NCBI GenBank assembly: GCA_934438175.1
Contig: CAKSBH010000006.1
Location: 57,605 to 121,604 of the forward strand
Length of the DNA stretch: 64,000 nt
From: an uncultured Eubacteriales bacterium
GTDB lineage: Bacteria; Bacillota; Clostridia; Oscillospirales; UBA644
Direction of reading: 5' to 3'
The translations under genes and the position numbers were made by a program. Below the pieces are notes generated by a model that was given only the letters and a program-made list of their open reading frames with translations, was not told the DNA's origin and searched no databases. Position 1 is the first letter of the stretch. The number at the start of each line of letters is the position of its first letter. Below, in pieces: positions 29,251-37,140 of this stretch.

Positions 29251-30477
29251 ATGAAAAAGATTTTGAGCGTTATGCTGGCATTGCTGCTGATGTTGTCGTG
29301 CTGTGCGTTTTTTGCTCCGCGTCCGGCGGAAGCGTCTCTGGAGTCCGATCTCGCCGCTGCCCGGAAGAAACTGGAAGAGGCGGAAAAACGCGTTGCCCAG
29401 CTGCAGAAGCAGATTGAAGAGGCGAAAAATGATCAGAAGCGTCAGATTGAAGCGAAGATCACCATGGAAGAGCAGGTCGCGGCCCTGGACGAGCAGATGG
29501 AAGCCATGGAGACCGTGCTGGAAGAATTGAAACAGGATCTTTCCGAGAAGGAAGCGGCTCTGGCGGAGACCCGTGAAGAACTTTCGGAAGCATATGCCGC
29601 ATACCGCCGTCGTGTCCGCGCCAATTACGAGGCGGGACAGACCTCGTTTCTGGAAGTGCTTCTCACCTCCAAGTCGCTTTCGGAAATGATGACCCGCATC
29701 GACCTGCTGACGCAGATCTCGGAATACGATCAGAAGCTGATGAACAGCATTTCCGATTCCATTGCCCGGCAGGAACAGCTGACCGCGCAGGTTCAGCAGA
29801 GCGTGGAAGAACAGACCCGCATTGTCAATGCCATCGAGGCAACCAAACAGGAGCAGGCGGCAAAACTGAAGGAGATTGAGCGTTCTCTGGAACAGCTGGC
29901 GGCAAACGCCGAGCGGTACGAGGAAGAAGAAGCCCGTTACGAGCGGCTGATGATTGAATACGACAAAAAAATCGACGCCCTGCTGGATGCTCTCAAGCGC
30001 TATAACGGCGGGGAACTTCTGTGGCCGATCCAGGCGGGAAAATACAGCCGCATCACGTCTCCGTTCGGTTGGCGTACTTTGTTCGGAAAAAGAGAATTCC
30101 ATGCCGCCATTGATATCGGCGCCTATTCCGGAACCCCGGTCGTCGCCGCTGCGGACGGAAAGGTTCTTTGGGCAAAATGGATTGAAAGCGGCGCGGGAAA
30201 TCAGGTGGTCATCGACCACGGCAACGGGCTTTCCACCCGTTACAATCACCTGAAAGGGTTTGCCTGCAAAACGGGGCAGGAAGTGAAAAAGGGCGACGTC
30301 ATCGGCTATGTCGGAAGCACCGGCAACAGCACCGGTCCGCACCTGGATTTCCGCATCCGGTATGACGGGCATTATTACAACCCGCTGGACTTTATCACAA
30401 AGGACAACGAGGGCAAAGCCCCGTATTCCATCAACGATATTTTCAACGGCAAGTATCCGGAAAGCAAGCGGTATTGA
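29251..30477 (+). CDS. coiled-coil M23/LytM murein hydrolase or activator (FtsEX partner)
   Basis: 408 residues: signal peptide (about 1-28, ending near PAEAS), a long charged coiled coil (about 30-245) that in PcsB/CwlO/EnvC-type proteins binds FtsX, and a C-terminal LytM domain. Metal-site residues: H284 and D288 (HAAID), H333 (YNHL), H364 in PHLDF. The usual HxH pair reads HxD, so the third zinc ligand would be Asp 366; other M23 proteins with HLDF exist, so activity is possible but not certain. Expected to cut septal peptidoglycan cross-links under FtsEX control. Confidence 0.9.
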   Translation: MKKILSVMLALLLMLSCCAFFAPRPAEASLESDLAAARKKLEEAEKRVAQLQKQIEEAKNDQKRQIEAKITMEEQVAALDEQMEAMETVLEELKQDLSEKEAALAETREELSEAYAAYRRRVRANYEAGQTSFLEVLLTSKSLSEMMTRIDLLTQISEYDQKLMNSISDSIARQEQLTAQVQQSVEEQTRIVNAIEATKQEQAAKLKEIERSLEQLAANAERYEEEEARYERLMIEYDKKIDALLDALKRYNGGELLWPIQAGKYSRITSPFGWRTLFGKREFHAAIDIGAYSGTPVVAAADGKVLWAKWIESGAGNQVVIDHGNGLSTRYNHLKGFACKTGQEVKKGDVIGYVGSTGNSTGPHLDFRIRYDGHYYNPLDFITKDNEGKAPYSINDIFNGKYPESKRY

Positions 30478-30504
30478 TTTTTTTCCGAAAACGGAGATGA
30501 ACGT

Positions 30505-31701
30505 ATGAAGAACGGAAAGGGTGTCCGGATCGGCACGGTTTTCTTCCTGCTGATCGCGACGGCGGTCGTTACGGCGATCGGAACGTATTTTTACGTCAGT
30601 CATCTGGTCAACAGCATCAGCAAAAGCCAGCAGATGTATATGGGGCTGAGCAATGTGGAGCAGATCGTGGTACAGAATTACATCGGCACCATCGATGCCG
30701 CTACCGGCTATGACGATATTCAGAACGGGATTCTTGCCGGCTACATTGACGGGCTGGGAGACCGCAACTCTTATTTTCTGGATGCCAAAAACAACAAAAC
30801 GTCGGTCGTTCTGCCTTCTACGGCGGTCGGAAGCGGCATTCATCCCGGTTATGACCGGACCGGCGGCGGAATTCTTGTCAAGATGGTCAGCCTGGATTCG
30901 CCGGCGGCAAAGGCAGGTGTGAAGACCGGAGACGTCATTCTGTCGGTTGACGGGGTCAGTGTGACCGAACGCGGATTCCGCAATTCCGTTCTGATGCTTT
31001 CCGCCGAGGTCGGGGCAACCCGTACCCTGTCGGTGATGCGTCCCGGATCTTCGGATCTTCTGGATCTTTTGCTTGTGTACGAGCAATATGCGTCCAGAAC
31101 CGTGGAATCCGCCGTGCTGTCCAACGGCTACGGCTGGCTTGCCATACGGGAATTTTCTTCCTCCACTCCACAGGAGTTTGAGAGAGAAAGTCAGGCGTTG
31201 ATCGCGGCGGGAGTCAAAGCCCTTGTGCTGGATCTTCGCGGAAACGCCGACGGCGACTACACCTCCATGCTGCGGGTAGCGGACCTTCTGATGCCGGCAG
31301 GCACAATCTGCAAACGCCGGGCGAGCAGCTCCTCCGGAGACCGCCTGTATACCTCGGATGCAACCGGTCTTTCGCTTCCCTTTGTTTTGCTGCAGGACGG
31401 CAACACCTCCGGTGCGGCAGAAGTTCTCTGTGCTGCTGTGGTCGAAAACAGTGTGGCTCTTTCGGCGGGAACCGTAACGGCGGGCAACGGGAGAGAACAG
31501 TCCACGTTTGAACTGTCCAACGGCACGGCAGTTGTCCTTTCGGTCTACGAATATCTCACACCGATGGGAAATACCATAGAAAATACAGGGGTTCTTCCGT
31601 CCCGGGAAGTGAGAGCCGATTCTTCGGCGCTGTATCCGGATGTGGAAGAAGCCGGAGATCTGCAGCTGAAAGCGGCGTGCGAACTGCTTTCGGGCGAATA
31701 A
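30505..31701 (+). CDS. catalytically dead S41/PDZ protein (pseudo-carboxyl-terminal protease)
   Basis: 398 residues: N-terminal membrane anchor, PDZ domain (GGGILVKMVSLDSPAAKAGV), and an S41 fold (ALVLDLRGNADG). It aligns without gaps to the neighbouring active protease over the catalytic region: the Ser298 and Lys323 of the neighbour correspond to Gly303 (NTSGAAE) and Asn328 (TAGNGRE) here. The catalytic dyad is therefore absent while fold residues remain. This looks like a paralogue kept as a binding or regulatory partner rather than a protease (inference). The gene lies 28 bases after the M23 gene and 16 before the active copy. Confidence 0.8.
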   Translation: MKNGKGVRIGTVFFLLIATAVVTAIGTYFYVSHLVNSISKSQQMYMGLSNVEQIVVQNYIGTIDAATGYDDIQNGILAGYIDGLGDRNSYFLDAKNNKTSVVLPSTAVGSGIHPGYDRTGGGILVKMVSLDSPAAKAGVKTGDVILSVDGVSVTERGFRNSVLMLSAEVGATRTLSVMRPGSSDLLDLLLVYEQYASRTVESAVLSNGYGWLAIREFSSSTPQEFERESQALIAAGVKALVLDLRGNADGDYTSMLRVADLLMPAGTICKRRASSSSGDRLYTSDATGLSLPFVLLQDGNTSGAAEVLCAAVVENSVALSAGTVTAGNGREQSTFELSNGTAVVLSVYEYLTPMGNTIENTGVLPSREVRADSSALYPDVEEAGDLQLKAACELLSGE

Positions 31702-31717
31702 GGATAGGTGTTATTTC

Positions 31718-32917
31718 TTGAAAGAGAAACTGCGTACAATCGTTCTTTCCAGCGTCATTACATTTCTTGTCTGCCTGTTTCTTGTTGGCGGACTTGTTGT
31801 GTATGTGGCAACCGGGCACGGAATTTCTTCGGAACTTTCGTACCGTACCATCCTCTCGGAAATCCGCTACTGGGTGGATCGGGCCGCCATCCGCGACTTC
31901 AACGAGGAGGATGCCGTTGAAGGCATGATCCGCGGGTATCTGGCAGCCGGCTTGCCGGATGACCGGTTTGCCACGTATTATACGGCAAAGGAATATGCGG
32001 AGGTCAACCAGGGCAGCATCGGCAACTTTACCGGGATGGGCATTGAGATTCTCCGCGAAGAGAATCTTTCGCAGGGACTGTTTGTCCGGCGGGTGATCGG
32101 CAATTCCCCGGCGGAAACGGCAGGACTTCAGGTGGGTGACCGCATTATCGCCTGCGGGGATACGGATCTTCGCACCCTGACCTATGCCGACGCGGTTTTG
32201 GCCCTGCGGCATCAGGAAGGGGAAGAGGATACGCTTCGGGTTCTCCGATCCGGGGAGGAACTTTCGTTCCGGATCCGCTTTGTTACCTTTACACGGCGGG
32301 ATACGGAATATGCAATCCGCGGCGAGATCGGATACATCCGGGTTTACGATTTTACCGAAGCGGCAGATTCGCAGTTTTCCGAAGCAATCCGCGCGCTGAA
32401 GGATGCCGGGGTCAAAGGTCTGATTCTGGATCTCCGCGGCAATCTGGGCGGACTTCTGAACGTTGCCCGTCATATGGTGGACGCTCTTGTACCCAAGGGC
32501 GAGCCCATCGTCACCGTCGCTTATAAAGAAAGCGAAACGGTTTTGTATGCAAACGAGGCGGAATGGTTTGACGTTCCGATTATGGTTCTTGTGGATAACA
32601 ACAGCGCCAGCGCCAGCGAACTGGTCTCCTCCTCGCTGCGGGATCTGCGCGGTGCCCGGTTGGTGGGTACCCATACGTACGGCAAGCAGATCGGGCAAAC
32701 GACTTATCCGCTCTCCAGCGGAGGCGCCGTTAAACTCACAACCTTCCGGTATTATACCAAAAGCGGTGTGAACTATCAAGACATCGGGCTGACGCCGGAT
32801 GTCGAGGTGCATCTGTCGGAGGAAAAGGAGCGGTATCTTTATGCGCTTTCGCCCTCGGAGGACGACGTATATCTCAAAGCAAAGGAAATTCTTTTGAACG
32901 AGTTGAAAGGGGAATAA
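31718..32917 (+). CDS. ctpA: S41 family carboxyl-terminal processing protease
   Basis: 399 residues starting at TTG 31718, with AGGATAGGTG seven bases upstream. N-terminal membrane anchor, PDZ domain (about 100-185), protease domain with LILDLRGNLGGLL, catalytic Ser298 in NNSASASE and Lys323 in HTYGKQIGQT. An extracytoplasmic processing protease; in this setting it may trim the M23 protein or other envelope proteins (inference). Its end overlaps the greA ribosome-binding site. Confidence 0.95.
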   Translation: MKEKLRTIVLSSVITFLVCLFLVGGLVVYVATGHGISSELSYRTILSEIRYWVDRAAIRDFNEEDAVEGMIRGYLAAGLPDDRFATYYTAKEYAEVNQGSIGNFTGMGIEILREENLSQGLFVRRVIGNSPAETAGLQVGDRIIACGDTDLRTLTYADAVLALRHQEGEEDTLRVLRSGEELSFRIRFVTFTRRDTEYAIRGEIGYIRVYDFTEAADSQFSEAIRALKDAGVKGLILDLRGNLGGLLNVARHMVDALVPKGEPIVTVAYKESETVLYANEAEWFDVPIMVLVDNNSASASELVSSSLRDLRGARLVGTHTYGKQIGQTTYPLSSGGAVKLTTFRYYTKSGVNYQDIGLTPDVEVHLSEEKERYLYALSPSEDDVYLKAKEILLNELKGE

Positions 32918-32921
32918 AAAC

Positions 32922-33395
32922 GTGAGCAAAGTGGTACTGACCCGTGAGGGTCTGAAAAACCTGGAGGAAGAACTGGCAAATCTCAAGGCGGTCAAGCGTC
33001 CGGAGATCGCGGAAAAGATTAAGGAAGCCCGTGATTTCGGTGACTTGTCCGAAAACAGCGAATACGAGGCGGCATTGAACGCCCAGGCAATTATGGAAGC
33101 CCGCATCAGTTATATTGAAGAGCAGCTCAAGGACGTTTCCATCATGGAGGACAGTGACATTCAGCACGATGTGGTGTCGGTCGGCTCCCGCGTTACGGTT
33201 TACGATGCGGAGATGGAAGAAGAATCGGTGTATGACATTGTAGGCAAAACGGAATCCGCCCCGGATCAGAACAAGATTTCGGATCAGAGCCCGTTCGGAC
33301 GTGCCCTGATCGGAAAAAAACTCGGCTCCACCGTTACCGTCTGTGCGCCGGCGGGGGATTTTGAGATTGAGATCCGCAAGATCGAACGTTTTTAA
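32922..33395 (+). CDS. greA: transcription elongation factor GreA
   Basis: 157 residues starting at GTG 32922 (GAAAGGGG at about 32905-32912). N-terminal coiled coil with the acidic tip [16 protein letters not shown], and a C-terminal FKBP-like domain. Rescues backtracked RNA polymerase by stimulating transcript cleavage. Commonly next to lysS in Firmicutes, as here. Confidence 0.97.
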   Translation: MSKVVLTREGLKNLEEELANLKAVKRPEIAEKIKEARDFGDLSENSEYEAALNAQAIMEARISYIEEQLKDVSIMEDSDIQHDVVSVGSRVTVYDAEMEEESVYDIVGKTESAPDQNKISDQSPFGRALIGKKLGSTVTVCAPAGDFEIEIRKIERF

Positions 33396-33412
33396 AGAAG
33401 CAGGAGAAAAAT

Positions 33413-35368
33413 ATGAATCAACAGAATACAGCTCCGGTTGCGGAAGAGCAGGAACAGCGGCAGTTTGCCGAGCAGGTCCGTGTCCGCCGCGAAAAACTTG
33501 CTGCGCTTCAGCAGGAGGGAAACGACCCGTTCCGGATTACCAAATACGATGTGACGCATCACAGCGCCGAAATTTCCGCGCAGTTTGAAACGCTGGAGGG
33601 CAAGGACGTTTCCGTTGCCGGACGCCTGATGTCCAAACGCGTGATGGGCAAGGCGTCGTTTTGCCATGTGCAGGATCTTCAGGGCACCGTTCAGATTTAT
33701 GTTGCCCGGGACTCCGTCGGCGAGGATGCGTACGCGGCATTCAAAAAATACGACATCGGCGATCTGGTCGGGGTCCGCGGCGCGGTCTTTAAAACAAAAA
33801 CCGGCGAGGTTTCCGTTCATGCGGCAGAAATCACGCTTCTTGCCAAGAGCTTGCAGGTTCTGCCCGAAAAGTTCCACGGGCTGACCAATACCGACACCCG
33901 GTACCGTCAGCGCTATGTGGATCTGATTATGAATCCGGAATCCAAGGATACCTTTGTCAAGCGTTTTAAGATTCTTCGTACCATCCGACAGTTCCTGGAC
34001 AGCCGCGGCTTTATGGAGGTGGAAACCCCCATGCTGGTGGCAAATGCCGGCGGCGCGGCAGCGCGCCCGTTTGAAACGCATTTCAACGCCCTGGACGAGG
34101 ATTTCAAGCTGCGCATTTCTTTGGAACTGTATCTCAAACGTCTGATTGTCGGCGGGCTGGAACGTGTGTACGAAATCGGCAGAGTGTTCCGCAATGAAGG
34201 AATCGATACCCGGCACAACCCGGAATTCACGCTGATGGAACTGTATCAGGCGTACACCGATTATCACGGCATGATGGATCTGACCGAAGAAATGTACCGC
34301 TATGTGGCACAGCAGGTTCTCGGCACCACCACCATCGTTTACAACGGCGTGCAGATGGATCTCGGCAAGCCGTTCACCCGCATCACCATGGTGGATGCAG
34401 TCCGGCAGTATTCCGGCGTGGATTTCAACAACATCCACACGCTGGAAGAAGCCCGCGCGGTGGCGGACGAGCATCATGTGCCGTACGAACCCCGTCATAA
34501 GAAGGGTGATATTCTCAATCTGTTCTTTGAAACCTTTGTGGAGGATCATCTGATTCAGCCCACCTTTGTTATGGATCATCCGGTGGAGATTTCGCCTCTG
34601 ACAAAGCGGAAGCCCGAAAATCCGGAATATGTTGAGCGTTTTGAGTTCTTCCTCAACGGCTGGGAGATGGCAAACGCCTATTCGGAGCTGAACGATCCGA
34701 TTGACCAGCGTGCGCGTTTTGCCGCACAGGAAGAGCAGTTTGCCCAGGGTGACGAGGAAGCCAATCATACCGATGAGGATTTCCTCAACGCGCTGGAGAT
34801 CGGCATGCCTCCTACGGGCGGCATCGGCTATGGAATCGACCGGATGTGCATGCTTCTCACCGACAGCTCCGCCATCCGCGATGTGCTGCTGTTCCCGACA
34901 ATGAAGCCGTTGGACTCCGACAAGAAGGTTTCCAAGGAAGTTTCGGCTCCTGCGGCGGCTGCTCAGGCGGCTCCTGAAGCCCCCGAAAAAATTGATTTCT
35001 CCAAGGTGCAGATTGAGCCGCTGTTTGCCGAATTTGTAGATTTTGAGACCTTCAGCAAGTCCGATTTCCGCGCCGTGAAGGTCAAGGCGTGCGAAGCCGT
35101 TCCGAAATCCAAAAAGCTTCTGAAATTTGTGCTGGACGACGGAACTGGCACAGATCGGGTGATTTTGAGTGGAATTCATGCCTATTATGAGCCGGAAGAG
35201 CTGGTGGGCAAGACCCTGATCGCCATCACCAATCTGCCGCCCAGACCCATGATGGGCATTGAGTCCTGCGGTATGCTCCTGTCCGCAGTCCATCACGAAA
35301 ACGGCGAAGAAAAGCTGCATTTGCTGATGGTCGATCCTCACATTCCGGCAGGCGCAAAGCTCTATTGA
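33413..35368 (+). CDS. lysS: lysyl-tRNA synthetase (class II) fused to a C-terminal EMAP/Trbp111-like tRNA-binding domain
   Basis: 651 residues. Residues 1 to about 505 form a standard LysRS: OB anticodon-binding domain, motif 1 ([10 protein letters not shown]), motif 2 ([20 protein letters not shown]), motif 3 ([14 protein letters not shown]). An Ala-rich linker ([14 protein letters not shown]) leads to an OB-fold tRNA-binding domain (about 525-651) of the type at the C-terminus of bacterial Met[47 protein letters not shown]. Bacterial LysRS normally ends near residue 490-510. The domain should raise affinity for tRNA without changing specificity (inference). No T-box precedes it. Confidence 0.95.
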   Translation: MNQQNTAPVAEEQEQRQFAEQVRVRREKLAALQQEGNDPFRITKYDVTHHSAEISAQFETLEGKDVSVAGRLMSKRVMGKASFCHVQDLQGTVQIYVARDSVGEDAYAAFKKYDIGDLVGVRGAVFKTKTGEVSVHAAEITLLAKSLQVLPEKFHGLTNTDTRYRQRYVDLIMNPESKDTFVKRFKILRTIRQFLDSRGFMEVETPMLVANAGGAAARPFETHFNALDEDFKLRISLELYLKRLIVGGLERVYEIGRVFRNEGIDTRHNPEFTLMELYQAYTDYHGMMDLTEEMYRYVAQQVLGTTTIVYNGVQMDLGKPFTRITMVDAVRQYSGVDFNNIHTLEEARAVADEHHVPYEPRHKKGDILNLFFETFVEDHLIQPTFVMDHPVEISPLTKRKPENPEYVERFEFFLNGWEMANAYSELNDPIDQRARFAAQEEQFAQGDEEANHTDEDFLNALEIGMPPTGGIGYGIDRMCMLLTDSSAIRDVLLFPTMKPLDSDKKVSKEVSAPAAAAQAAPEAPEKIDFSKVQIEPLFAEFVDFETFSKSDFRAVKVKACEAVPKSKKLLKFVLDDGTGTDRVILSGIHAYYEPEELVGKTLIAITNLPPRPMMGIESCGMLLSAVHHENGEEKLHLLMVDPHIPAGAKLY

Positions 35369-35525
35369 TTGCCCAAAGTGTTGGTGCTTACGCTGATTTG
35401 CTCCGACTTTATCCTAAAAATGTGACCCAGAATTATGCAATTACGGACAAACACCGATGCCCAATGGCGCATATGTTATTTTAGTATCTGCTTTATGTGT
35501 TAGAGACAAGGAGTTGTTAATTTAC
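35369..35525 (+). other. AT-rich spacer at the left edge of the island
   Basis: Non-coding by eye and visibly richer in A/T than neighbouring DNA. It begins right after the lysS stop, where a terminator would be expected but is missing. A purine-rich AAGGAG (35508-35513) precedes the acetyltransferase gene. No clear promoter, insertion-sequence end or attachment core was recognised. Confidence 0.5.
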
Positions 35526-36032
35526 GTGGAAAACAAAAACATTTATAAGGATGTCCAAGTCAGGCCAGTTTGTAAGGATGATGCAAAATTTTTGTGTTTG
35601 TTGATGAATTGTCCTCCCGTGTTACAGAGATTAAACGAAGTTCCAACAGAGCAGCAAGACTGGACAGACGCGATCAACTTATGGTCTCATGACGATGATG
35701 AGGAGGATTACATCGTCTTTGATGGAGATACCCCCATAGGATGGCTTGGGGTAAATGGGCTTCTTGGCGAGGAGAAAGCAGCATACTTAAAAATGGCAGT
35801 ACTTCTTCCGGATTATCAGGGACACGGATTTGGTTCTTTTGCAATTTGTGAGTTGATGTGCCGCTTGAGGCACAGAGGATTTGAAAAAATCGTCCTGTAT
35901 ACGGATAGCGACAATTATAAAGCACAAGGATGTTACCAAAAGTGTGGTTTCCAGATTGTAGAATCGTTAGTGGAAACAATGTCGAATGGAATGGCGGTTT
36001 CAAGATTCAAAATGGAAGCTTGTTTGTTGTAA
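35526..36032 (+). CDS. GNAT family N-acetyltransferase (island gene)
   Basis: 168 residues if started at GTG 35526 (AAGGAG at 35508-35513 is a little far); a longer form from ATG 35457 is possible but its extra residues do not resemble the family. GNAT features: VRPVCKDDAKFL at strand 1, motif A LPDYQGHGFGSFAI (Q-x-x-G-x-G/F for acetyl-CoA), and motif B YKAQGCYQKCGF. Codon use is A/T-ending, unlike the surrounding genes, which suggests recent acquisition. Substrate unknown. Confidence 0.8.
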   Translation: MENKNIYKDVQVRPVCKDDAKFLCLLMNCPPVLQRLNEVPTEQQDWTDAINLWSHDDDEEDYIVFDGDTPIGWLGVNGLLGEEKAAYLKMAVLLPDYQGHGFGSFAICELMCRLRHRGFEKIVLYTDSDNYKAQGCYQKCGFQIVESLVETMSNGMAVSRFKMEACLL

Positions 36033-36215
36033 TTGTGTGCTGTACTGTTAAAGAAAGTGGTTTCAGTATAGTGCACGGTTCGTTTTCAAAAATGATGTCG
36101 TTCTTACGCCAATAGATTTTCCGCTATCTGAATTAGGCGTAACTGAGCTTACTCCAGCTTCAAACGAGTAGATGCCGGTCGGGACTTATAGACGCTAAGC
36201 GGAGCTTATCTAAGG
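36033..36215 (+). other. gene-free right part of the AT-rich island
   Basis: Contains an inverted repeat TTACGCC (36104-36110) / GGCGTAA (36136-36142) with further pairing inside, and GC-skewed short repeats near 36185-36212. No T tract follows the inverted repeat. It ends at the start of the duplicated lysS tail. Confidence 0.45.
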
Positions 36216-36545
36216 ATGGTCACGAAAATCCCCACCATGAAGTCGCTGGACAAAAAGCCGGAAAAACCGGTTGCTTCCGCCGTCTGCGGCTGCAGCACCT
36301 GCCCGAATGCGGAATCCTGCGCGGCAAAGCCCTCGGAGCCCATTGCTTCCGCAGAGGAAAAAATTGATTTCTCCAAGGTGCAGATTGAGTCGCTGATTGC
36401 CATTACCAATCTGCCGCCGCGTCCGATGATGGGCATGGAATCCTGTGGAATGCTGCTTTCTGCCGTCCACCACGAGGAGGGGGAGGAGAAACTCCATCTG
36501 CTGATGGTGGATGACCACATCTCCGCCGGCGCAAAGTTGTATTGA
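36216..36545 (+). pseudogene. second, internally deleted copy of the lysS 3' end (EMAP domain remnant)
   Basis: A 109-codon frame that repeats the end of lysS: IPTMKSLD matches FPTMKPLD at the LysRS motif-3 end, [12 protein letters not shown] matches [11 protein letters not shown], and [20 protein letters not shown] through HISAGAKLY matches the EMAP C-terminus. About 66 codons of the OB core between KVQIE and IAITN are missing; the junction lies at a shared CTG. The linker differs, carrying four cysteines (CGCSTCPNAESC). Nucleotide identity is high but not complete, so it is a diverged copy rather than a fresh tandem repeat. It lacks the catalytic LysRS part and an intact OB fold. Confidence 0.85.
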
Positions 36546-36546
36546 G

Positions 36547-36581
36547 AAAAAGGGGAAATTCCGATACGGAATTTCCCCTTT
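36547..36581 (+). terminator. intrinsic terminator after the lysS-tail copy
   Basis: Twelve-bp stem GGGGAAATTCCG (36552-36563) / CGGAATTTCCCC (36567-36578) with loop ATA, flanked by A and T runs. Probably the original lysS terminator, now separated from lysS by the island. Confidence 0.85.
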
Positions 36582-36601
36582 GTAACAGAAAGGAAACAAA
36601 A

Positions 36602-37072
36602 ATGAACATTCGCAACGCAAACAAAAACGATCTTCCGAGAATGTCGGAACTTCTGCACCAGGTTCTGGAGATTCATGCCCGCATCCGTCCGGATATCTTT
36701 TTGCCCGGAACTACAAAATATACCGAAGACGATCTGGAAGCCATGCTGGGCGATGAACGGAAACCCATCTACGTCGCTGTCGATGAGGACGACCGGTGCG
36801 TGGGCTATGCGTTCTGTCAACTGCGCGAACAGCCGTTTTCCAAGAATATGGTTCCGTTTACTTCGCTTTTCATCGATGATCTTTGCGTGGATTCGGCGAT
36901 GCGAGGACATCATATCGGCGAGCAACTGTTTGATTATGTGAAAAGCGAGGCAAAACGGCTTGGCTGTTATGAAGTGACGCTGAACGTGTGGGCCGGCAAC
37001 ACCTCTGCCGAGGCGTTTTACGAAAAAATGGGGATGAGAACCAAGGAGCGGCAGTTGGAGTATATTCTGTAG
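36602..37072 (+). CDS. GNAT family N-acetyltransferase
   Basis: 156 residues from ATG 36602 with AAAGGAAAC upstream. GNAT features: MNIRNANKNDLPRMSELL, motif A IDDLCVDSAMRGHHIGEQL, and the C-terminal LNVWAGNTSAEAFYEKMGM block typical of acetyltransferases acting on amino or amine groups. GC-rich codon use like its chromosomal neighbours, unlike the acetyltransferase at 35526. Substrate unknown. Ends at tandem hairpins. Confidence 0.9.
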   Translation: MNIRNANKNDLPRMSELLHQVLEIHARIRPDIFLPGTTKYTEDDLEAMLGDERKPIYVAVDEDDRCVGYAFCQLREQPFSKNMVPFTSLFIDDLCVDSAMRGHHIGEQLFDYVKSEAKRLGCYEVTLNVWAGNTSAEAFYEKMGMRTKERQLEYIL

Positions 37073-37082
37073 CGTTCCCGAG

Positions 37083-37140
37083 TTCATCCGTGCCCGTGTT
37101 TGCGGATGAAGACACGCCCTCAGGAGGCGTGTCTCTTTTT
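37083..37140 (+). terminator. tandem hairpins and terminator after the acetyltransferase
   Basis: First stem TTCATCCG (37083-37090) / CGGATGAA (37103-37110); second stem GACACGCC (37111-37118) / GGCGTGTC (37126-37133) followed by TCTTTTTTC. The second loop contains the stop codon of the convergent flippase gene. Confidence 0.8.

Noticed and set aside
33396..33412. T-box or riboswitch before lysS
   Set aside because: Only 17 bases separate greA and lysS, leaving no room for a leader; the synthetase is expressed from the upstream operon.
36104..36142. Possible integron attC site (TTACGCC ... GGCGTAA) next to the AT-rich acetyltransferase
   Set aside because: The orientation is inside-out relative to attC (which needs RYYYAAC ... 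GTTRRRY), no second copy flanks the gene on the left, and no integrase is present.
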